DNA of 64,000 bases. Source: Rhodocollybia butyracea. Its lineage: Eukaryota > Basidiomycota > Agaricomycetes > Agaricales > Omphalotaceae. This document shows positions 54,439 to 64,000 of this stretch, one piece after another. A model generated the notes under the pieces. That model was not told the DNA's origin and searched no databases. It was given only the letters and a program-made list of their open reading frames with translations. Numbering within the stretch: the first letter of the stretch is position 1; each line of letters begins with the position of its first letter. The translations under genes were made by a program, and so were the position numbers. The stretch lies in assembly GCA_015501585.1 (NCBI GenBank), contig JADNRY010000317.1:1-64000 (forward strand). Direction: 5' to 3'.

Positions 54439-55851
54439 ACATTAAACGATAGACTAGAAGATAAAAGAAGCTATCGTTCTTCTCTCTTTGTCGTGGCCCG
54501 GTGTGGATCTTCGCTCTCTCCGTCTGGTCCCCCTTGGCCCTTGTCTTTTTTGTCACCAAGTTTGCTCTGTATTCCGCTCACCGTTTGTTTCGTCTTCCAA
54601 CTTCCAACTTCCCTATCAGTTCCTTGTAAGAACTGGTCGCTTCTTGGTACTAGTCTTCTTTCTGCTTCCTCGTCACTTTTGTGCTTGTCCTTTCATTGTC
54701 CATATCTTACTTCTCCTCCCCCCTCATCACTCACATTTCGGCTCTGATGCCTGTCTCAGTCTCCATTATCCATCCCCTGTTAGTCATCCGTAGATTTGTG
54801 TCATTCCTTCGAAACCCTTCCGCACCTCTTCTCCATTTCGCTCGCCCGTTTTCCATTCATGTCTTATATCCCTCAACGTACTGTCCTCCCACCATACTAT
54901 TTACCTGTTTGATCAGGTCCACACCAACCACCTAGTTCATGTAGTACTTGCTTCCCGTATACAGTTAATTGGCAATTGTAATACGGTATTTTTTTAAACC
55001 TTCGTGTCGAGAAAAGGACGCTTGTACAGCCAATAACGGCTTAGCCAGAGTAATCGTATGCCCCAACTGAACCGTGCAAATGGTTGATTGGAGATAATCT
55101 GGTGGTTTTTATCCACGCAGTACTGGTGCTCGTCAGTAATATGGACAGTGGCGTAGAATGGTACAGTGAACCCCAGGCTCCTGAGACTGCAATTCCCTCT
55201 TGTTCTTCAACCTTTGAACGTTTGAACCCTCGCAAGGTTTTTGCCCCAATGCTACTCTGGTAATGGAAAAATACGAGATTGAAGATAACGTCTTTGACAG
55301 ACTGATCTCCCGTGGATTGGAACCTATTGCCAGGACACTCCGATTATTCAAATATACAAAAGTGGTGATCGGTACCAACACTTCCTCGAGAGCATTGTTC
55401 GCGTTGTCATTGACGTTGACAAGGAAAATTCTCCAGTTGCGGACAAAGCTCCTAAGATTGCTTCCCAGTTCCTTCAACACGACTTCCTATAACTCCGGGG
55501 CCAGACTCGCAGATTTGGAAACGATGTTTGAGGGAGTCTCTCAGCGTTGGATGGTAGGCGTATGGAGAGCCAATTCCTAATAAGGCGATAATGCTCGGAT
55601 ACAATTTACATAAGGCGGTCTATGGTGCTCCACCAGTGCTCCACCCGTTTCATCGTTTTTGGGCTCCTCGGGCTATTTAGATTTAGGATGGACTCGTTTA
55701 ACTTGTAGAGATTCAAAAACAAAAAGTGTGGCTATAGCTACTTGTAACGAATGATCGGGATTCCAAAAACTCTAGATTTGTGAACGGTGCGTACAGGAAA
55801 AATATATGCGAGAGTTGGTTACTAATGCGATGAGTACAGCCTAATAAACAA
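54439..55851. other. intergenic between DHH1 and the fucosyltransferase-like gene
   Basis: 1.4 kb holding both 3' ends. 54,480-54,920 is CT-rich with ORFs that look like low-complexity translation. 55,133-55,580 has overlapping ORFs on both strands (115 and 105 codons) without a recognisable domain. No gene is supported. Confidence 0.55.
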
Positions 55852-57873
55852 TCACCATAACCGCGTTTTCACAGACTCTACTCCATTCGCCATCCTCAGC
55901 ATAACGATATTCGACGTCAAGCTTGAAAAGCCATTCCCAACAAACACATCCGCCCTCTGGGCAATGTACATATCCAACGCTTGTGCTACATAACCTTCCT
56001 CCCAACCAAGCTCCAGATCCCGCGAGGTGTATATCGATTCCCAAGGAGGAAGATTCAGATCATTGGGAATGATTGCGTCCGATTTGAATGCTGCTCGAAG
56101 TTTGGCTAAAAATGGCGGTTTGCCATTCGTCATGACATAGATGTGAGTTAGCGGAGCAGTGGAACGTGATTTGGACGGGAACTCTTCTGCAGACACCGTG
56201 TTCCGAATTTCTCGTACGTGTTTAACTATCTGGTCGATATCGGGATAACATCGTTTGAGGTAGTTGATCTTTGCGGCTTCGTATTTTGCTTTGCGCTTGT
56301 CGTAATCACGTTTGGCGGAAGCATAACTTTCCAGACTCTCTTTGTACGCCTTTTTTGATCGTTCCTTCTCCTCCTTGGACATCTCATCAACTCTTGCGGC
56401 GAATTCTAATTCTCCTTCAGGTGGAGCGGGCTCTTCTCCGGGCGGTGATGTCCCACCTGTCGCAGCAACGTCAAAGCGATCCCTTTGCCGGATATCTTCA
56501 AAAGAATTGAACGCATTGAATTCTGCCCCCCATTCAACCAGATTGATACAATGTTGCGCGAAGTCACCTCGCCGTATGTGAAGAACAAGCAGACCGGGAA
56601 TTGTGTCTGTAGTTTGTGGGCTTGCAGGGGAGTGAGGATAAATAGCTGATAGATGCCCCAGAGGAACAGTAGATAGCGGGGGTGCTACAGAGAGATTTTG
56701 TGGCTTGAGTAGCGATTGGCCGAACACATCTGGCAAAAAACTTCCCAAACTTGGTACAAGTTGATAGAACGGTTGACGTTTTGACTTTGCGTCTGCGAGA
56801 CCAAATAGATGGTGGTGTCTTTCAAACATACCGAGAACCAGCGGTGAATAGGTGAAGCGCCTTAGGATTGGAGAACATGAGAGCGATGGCCAAAGCGAGA
56901 GCAGTTGAGTTGAACCAAACATCCTGGTATAACGCGTTAGATTCACAAGGGACAAGTAGCCTCCAAACTTGCCAGATATTGAAGATATGTTCAGCATTAA
57001 CATCTATTTCGACACAACGATCAGGAAGAGATGATAAATGTTTCACCCAAGCTGCGAGATTAGCCTCGCCATCCCAGCTTGCCACCGAGTCATGGACGGG
57101 AGCCGTGTCTATCATCGTCTTTTGGCCATCACAGATACGTTCATAGAACTCGCTAGAGACAAAGCGAGGGTGGGATTCTGGTGACGGGTCGACATTGAAG
57201 AGAGGATCGTCTGAATATAATGGACCAAATGAGCCCCCGATCATTGGACCTATAAATGAGTGAGTATTCTTGGAGACAAACAAAAGCCAAAAACTTTTGT
57301 ACCTGCCAGCAAGGCAGAAAGGGGCACACGCGAAGGGATTATTCTACCATTGAAGGAAGAGTATTCAGAAGGAGATCGATCCCATGTATAGTTGTCAAAA
57401 ACAAACGAGCGACCCGAAATATAAGCGAGATGAGCATTGAGCAGCATTTCCTGGAGTGCATTACCCCACCCTGAGCCTGTGGAACTAAGCAGCGGTTTTA
57501 AAACCAAGGCCAGGAGATACGCACCCGAGACATGATTCTTCATGTATATAAACTTGCGAACTGTATCGTGCTCTGCATCCCGGAACAAATTTCGTTCGTA
57601 TTCGTTCCAAGCTTCAAACATCGGTGGTAAGCCATCGCTTGGCGGTGAAGAGGGATATAAAGGAGGTAGCAGGACTAAATCTCGCCCGACATCACTGATG
57701 GGTTCGGATGAGCTGAATTTAGCCAAGATAAATAGGAATATGCTGGAGAAAAGCGCAAAGAACAAGATTCGACAATAACGCTTTGTGAACAAAGATCTCG
57801 GAGAGGCGAAAAGGGCCTCCGGATGAATTGTTTCGATAAGAAGACGGATAATATGAACTTTTGGCAGTGGCAT
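55852..57873 (-). CDS. fucosyltransferase-like type II membrane protein
   Basis: Exons 57873-57303, 57249-56832 and about 56749-55852 give ~628 residues; the last acceptor is chosen for frame only and is uncertain. The N-terminus is short and cytosolic, with one hydrophobic segment at ~32-53 (ILFFALFSSIFLFILAKF) that fits a Golgi signal anchor. Then GSGWGNALQEMLLNAHLAY (~135), a nucleotide-sugar-binding-like start, and HIRRGDF (~387), the motif of GDP-fucose-dependent O-/alpha-fucosyltransferases, and near the C-terminus GNGFSSLTSNIVMLR, also typical of that fold. It is read as a luminal glycosyltransferase, GDP-fucose being the likely donor. It is divergent from a GDP-mannose 4,6-dehydratase gene 554 bp away, which supports the donor assignment. 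Acceptor unknown. Confidence 0.75.
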
Positions 57874-58427
57874 ACTGGTCTATGTAGTAAGAGGTGGCGC
57901 GTGCGAAGTTAGTAGGCGGCAGAGTGGATTTTTCGAGCCGACTGTAGTCAACACAATATCGCGCGAGGGGGCTCCTTTATGTTTTGCTATCACTCTTTTA
58001 TTTCAGCTTTTGCTTTGAATATCATCTTTAGAGAGTCATGATCTTCAAAATTCAATGAATATCATTTGTTATATTGACGGGACTTTATTCAGATTGATAA
58101 GATTAGATAAAATATCAACATCGCGTTAATGCCGCCAAGCCTCTCTTTCTCAACTTCCATGTCTCGCTCAACGTCAAAAACTATCTATCCTGAAAAACCA
58201 GAGGAAAAAGATGGACAGAGAAATAAAGAGGGCCTAGGTGGTAAGCTATCCTGTCTTTGACTTTCTGGAGAACAATATACTCCGCTGTTATCATGATTTC
58301 GCCGGTCTCAACTGAATGTCACATTCGGATTTTGGACTGCGGCGTAAAGTCAGGTCCGCCACATCGATCATTTATATCATCGCTGTGTACTGTTTCATGG
58401 ACTCATAATTTTCTCTTTCTTTCCATC
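57874..58427. promoter_or_regulatory. shared divergent promoter of fucosyltransferase-like gene and GMD
   Basis: 554 bp between two start codons pointing away from each other. AT-rich around 58,010-58,110. In-frame sequence continues upstream of the GMD Met to 58,257, but the Met at 58,428 fits the normal leader better. Co-regulation is an inference from the arrangement. Confidence 0.5.
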
Positions 58428-60099
<1,672 letters not shown>

Positions 60100-60722
60100 A
60101 ACTTCTTGAGCGAGTTTGAAGGGAAAGAATTCTTGCTAAATCATCGAACTTTGTTGTCTGTACGGAAATTGCCAGCTAGTGTAGTATACAGTAGTCAATC
60201 AACTGTCCATAATCTGAACTAGGGTGGACTTCCACCACTCTGAGCCCCACTCAACCGTGTATCCTTCTGTCGAATAGAATATTACTGTTCATTTTATCGA
60301 ACGAGTAGAACTGGCGTCGGGGCTAAAAGTGGCTGACTTTCAGATGGTCTAGCGATACCAAACTCGACCGTTGTTGGCATCGAAAAGATCAATTTGACTG
60401 AAGTCAAGGACCCCCCGGGTTCGAGTGGCCTGTCCGAGTCCTAACTAGAGAGCTAGGACAATACCGGGGCCAGAGAAAGCATATAACATCATGATGAATT
60501 AGATGACGCCCTGATCTCGTCAAGGAAACTCGAACACTCACCATCCAAGATAATCAGAACTGGCTGCTTAGAGACACATGGCGCGACAAACAAGTAGTGA
60601 GCTATAAGATACAGTTAAACCGTGAATATACGACAGTTATGTATAGATGGATGATTGAGAGCGACAAAACAACATGTAAGACAACAGTAGATAAAAACAA
60701 ATGTGATATAAATATAACGATC
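60100..60722. other. intergenic, convergent 3' ends
   Basis: 623 bp between two stop codons facing each other. Contains both 3' untranslated regions. A small hairpin CCTAACTAGAGAGCTAGG lies at about 60,440. No gene seen. Confidence 0.6.
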
Positions 60723-63447
60723 CTAGCGTCCTCTCATCACCATCGGTGGCTTCGTTGATATTCGCATCCTACTTCCCAGATCCTCCTCCCCAGCAGAACT
60801 GACGCCCGAAACGTAACCCTCGCCCATCCATACTGGGACACCGCCTGCGCCCCCATGAGCTAAGAAACCGCGGTTTGTTGAATGAGTACCTGTACCAGTA
60901 TATATCCCACTATCCAGCTCAAGCTCATCAATATCGTCGGAAGCACCCCAATCCGGCTCTGGTTCCTTCATAAGCGAGGATTTATGTGCAGCTCGGAGCT
61001 CCTCGTCTAGTGTCGACCTTCGACGCCGAGGTCGATTAGATGTTGAGACAGGGATGTACATGTCGCGATCGAACTGTAATGACAATGGATCCTCGTCATC
61101 GTCCTCTAGCCTGGATACTTGCACGCTGTCAAGATGTGGGGTCGGTGGCCTCATATCCTCCGTAGGGCTGATACTTGCCTTAGTCCCCCGTCGTGGAGGT
61201 ATGGGTTTCCTCGGCGACGGATTTGGAAGGGGTGAAGCCGGGACACGTTTCGCTGCTGTGTACACGGAAGGATGAGGAGTTGATCTCTGGCTCGGCTTTT
61301 CCATTGATGGGCCTGACTCGCGATGGACATCTGACGTGTCGACTTCTACGTCATAAATATGTGCAGAGTAGTTTGTGTCGACCCCAGGAGGTGTCGATGG
61401 TGGTGTGCTACTACTGGCCATGTCATGTCCAGAGTGTTCCGGATCCATCTCTGCACCGTTGTCTGAGCAAAGAGACGGGGTGTCAATTGGCACTGGTGCT
61501 GAGGAAGATGAGGCGGATGTACCATTATCAGGATAAAATTTGGTAGAATTAGATCCCCATGCACGGCTTGGGAAAGACGTGCCTGGAGGCAGAACAAAAG
61601 ACAATACTTCTGGCTGAGAGGTACCAGGAGGACAGGAATATTGAGTCGGTGTAGAGGCGAAGCTTGCATCAGAATCGTTATTCTGCAAAGTTCGTCTTTG
61701 CTTAAGGTTTCTAAGCTTGCTTTGACGAAATTTTTCTGTAAAGATTTTGAGAAGATGATGGTGACGCAAGTTAACAATGTACTCACGTATTTGAATGCTC
61801 AAATCCTCCACGTCAATCTCCTCTTGAGGTTCAGTTTCACTCCCCATCCTCTTTCGCTTCCGCTGGGATAATGTCGAAGTATCACCTTCACCGCTACTAT
61901 GAACGCTACGCGTACTAGCGAAACTGGGATCTCGAGTTGGAGCGGATGAAGGACCAGCTGCAGGGTCATCATCCCTGCTCTCTCGTCTCATCCTCAGATC
62001 GCTGATACTGAGCCGGCTTCTTTCCAAGCTCCGGCTGTCATCGTCTCCAAAGCTATCTCTCCGACTGATATCACTGGTACTTTTCCCCAAACTCGATTGA
62101 CTGCCTACTTTTCTCAGCCGTACTGTCTTCATTTCGTTAAGGAACGCGGCCATTTTATCGGCGGTGATCCCTACAGTTGGCTGTCCGTGCCTTCGTGGAG
62201 GATTTATCGGCGCTTCTTTTGGGGTAGGGCGTGCTTAAGCGCAGCACGAACATAGGCAAACGGCGCTGAAGTGGTGGGTGCGGTAAGGGAAAGTGCCAAA
62301 GGTGGTGGTGGTGGAGGAGGCGGTGGAGGTGGAGGTGGAAAGGTAGAACCCGGCACAGGTCGCCTACGTAGCTCTTCTTTCAGCCGTTCGACCTCCTCCT
62401 CCAGTTTCCGGATCTTTTCCTTGTCGTGATCCTGCTCTTGGGTGATTTCCCCATTGTCGGAAAGAAAGTGCTTGTCTCTATCGCGTTCCCATCGCCTCTC
62501 TTTTCGTCTGTGTTCCTCCATGGCTTCCGATAGCTCTCTTTCCTTACCCTTGACATGTATAACTCGAGACGTATCACCGTCTACGGGATTCCGGTGGGTG
62601 CTACGAGGAGGAGGCATCAGCCAGTCGTCTTCATCCTCGTTGACATCGATAATTTCTTTTTCTTTTCCTTTCCGACGCGGAGGTGAGGGCAGGAGCAGAT
62701 TTGGATTTACATCTGTATCTGTACGGAATTTCGTGACAGCCTCCTTGACGGATGATACAAGAGGCGGTCGAAATGGCGACTTGAGTACAGGCGCAGACGA
62801 AGGCCCAGCTTCAATCCCTCGAAATCCAAAATCCCAACCCACACGCGGTTCGTCCCTATCGTCATGACCCGGCATCAGAGACGGCGAACGCGGGAAAAGG
62901 GAGCCAGGCATCGTAGGCTTCGGCGGTTCCTTTACTGGTGATTGCATTTCATCGGCGTTGGACTCAGAAGGGACTGCTAGGGCCATGCGTCACTTGAGTA
63001 ACTTTTTACACAAGATACATTGGATTTACCAACCTGAATGTTCCTCTGAGTTTGGGGCGAGTTGTTCCGAGATTCTCTCGCGTTCAACATTGTCTGCCCA
63101 TTGCTTTGTCCGTTTCTTCTTCCTCAGTCTGACTTGGCCATCGCTACCCTTCTCGTATTTTACGCGTCTTGAGCTTGATCCGGTATTCTGAAGGATAAAA
63201 ACGCGTCATAAAGGATTAGGAAAGCAAAAATAAAGAGATACTTGCCACAGTGATGACTCCTCCAGTAGCATTTGTGATAAAGCTGCCAACTTCTGTAGTC
63301 ACATAATTGAGCACTCCCGAAAAAAAGTCCCTCGCTTGAGCTTGCGTTTACCGTGGTATCTGGAGATATTGAAGTGCGTTCAACATTTTTGGAACCGCCT
63401 TTACGCGATACATGACGGTCCTGAATACGCTGGTCTCGCTGGGACAT
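60723..63447 (-). CDS. proline-rich protein with WH2-like motif, unknown
   Basis: Exons on the minus strand: 63447-63352, 63292-63242, 63187-63034, 62976-~62225, then ~62220-61786 and 61735-60723. The joins at 63,351/63,293, 63,241/63,188, 63,033/62,977 and 61,786/61,736 have GT-AG ends and keep phase. Features: a basic segment QVRLRKKKRTKQWADN, acidic patches, a Lys/Glu coiled coil (KIRKLEEEVERLKEELRRR), a run of about 13 prolines, then KMAAFLNEMKTVRLRKV, whose Lxx(M)xxxxLRKV end resembles an actin-binding WH2 motif. The long Ser/Pro-rich rest is likely disordered. Polyproline next to WH2 suggests a WASP/verprolin-like actin role, which is inference. Just before the WH2 part the frame must shift by one near 62,222 without a possible intron (no donor). 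Confidence 0.65.
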
Positions 63448-63631
63448 CAAGGTTGAACAAGACGAGGATGAGTATCCCTAGGTTAGGGTTTAACCGCACG
63501 TGACTCGGTGACACAGGTGCCGATTGAATTCACATGCTACTTAATTGCTACTCATAGTACTGCTCATTCTAAATCTTTGAAGCCACGGCTTGAACGTTGA
63601 ACACTAACCATCAACTTTACGCTCTCACACA

Positions 63632-64000
63632 ATGACTGAGGATCTCAAAGTTGCAGGATTCAAGGTCGGTATTCAATTACCCAGCTCCTCTGTGTCAAAA
63701 TTTGCTCATTTATCAACTACTACAAGTCCTCCGAGCTTGTTAGTGAACTTGGTGCCGCCTTTGAGGCCTTCTCGTCTGCTGAGAAAACCTCGCAAATTAA
63801 AAAGGTTAGCTACGAAGCTTTTTCTTCCATAAACCTCACCTATTTCAATAGACCAACGGCGTCTTTGTTATCGTCATCACGAAACCATTGGGTCCATCAC
63901 CTGCAGCCAAAGAAGCTATCTGGACAATTGACCTCAAGAAGGCAGGCAAGGTGACCAAGGGACCAGCCCCAGCAGGATCCAAAGCTGATGTGACGATTAC
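63632..64000 (+). CDS. SCP2 sterol-binding domain protein, cut by window end
   Basis: Exons 63632-63664, 63727-63804 and 63852 to beyond the window. The protein starts MTEDLKVAGFK, then SSELVSELGAAFEAF, GVFVIVIT and WTIDLKKAGKVTKGP...KADVTI, the pattern of a single-domain sterol carrier protein 2. Such proteins bind sterols and fatty acyl-CoA, often in peroxisomes; a C-terminal targeting signal would lie outside the window. Introns are 62 and 47 bases. The gene is divergent from the proline-rich gene (184 bp between start codons). Confidence 0.88.

Noticed and set aside
54488..54935. Overlapping ORFs of 80-100 codons after DHH1
   Set aside because: The translations are Ser/Phe/Leu-rich low complexity from CT-rich DNA, typical of untranslated sequence; no start context or domain.
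55133..55580. Small genes on both strands between DHH1 and the fucosyltransferase-like gene
   Set aside because: The two ORFs are shadows of each other and neither shows a domain or intron signals.
63335..63351. 17-base intron in the proline-rich gene giving RDFFSGVLNYVTTEVGSF
   Set aside because: Too short to be spliced; a 59-base GT-AG intron (63,351-63,293) gives a frame that continues cleanly through the next exons.

Overview
The window reads as nuclear DNA of a filamentous basidiomycete, most likely a mushroom-forming agaricomycete. The host genes carry many short introns (about 46-91 bases), and the repeats are a typical basidiomycete mix: Ty1/copia, chromodomain-bearing Ty3/gypsy and Ngaro-type tyrosine-recombinase retrotransposons. 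The species cannot be named from the sequence alone.

Positions 1-52,200 are a nest of transposable elements with no recognisable host gene. From 1 to about 32,500 the layers are: (1) several Ty1/copia copies with a ~498 bp LTR that starts TGTTGAG and a primer site GGTTATGGGCCC, complementary to the anticodon arm of initiator tRNA-Met; (2) Ngaro elements: two near-complete copies facing each other (14,856-22,345 on +, 23,698-30,966 on -), a solo terminal unit and two fragments; (3) a small LTR-bounded family of about 290 bp whose LTR carries a tRNA-like Pol III module. It is present as 12 independent insertions, 11 of them solo LTRs with exact 5 bp duplications and one a full two-LTR element with only 68 bp inside; (4) a second, unrelated tRNA-carrying LTR family (12,390-12,758 and 23,599-31,235). 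Target duplications allow the order of insertion to be read base by base.

From 32,500 to 46,500 there are several decayed Ty3/gypsy chromoviruses. One is nearly full length but has several disabling changes (33,463-39,469), and there is an unexplained, decayed coding region in antisense (43,203-45,257). From 39,536 to 52,173 there are non-autonomous elements: two with CACTG ends and 3 bp duplications (39,536-40,170; 46,725-49,261), a small LTR element primed by elongator tRNA-Met (51,025-51,878), and a Tourist-like MITE (51,888-52,173) that marks the boundary with the genes.

Positions 52,200-64,000 are ordinary gene-dense DNA: a DHH1/DDX6-type DEAD-box helicase with three GC-AG introns, a fucosyltransferase-like type II membrane protein divergent from a GDP-mannose 4,6-dehydratase (a plausible GDP-fucose pair), a proline-rich protein with a WH2-like motif, and the start of an SCP2 sterol-carrier gene cut by the window end.

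The most interesting system is the tRNA-headed miniature LTR family. It shares its primer-binding site with the resident copia element, so it looks like an LTR parasite of that element whose LTR also carries a Pol III promoter. All calls come from reading the sequence; no database search was run.
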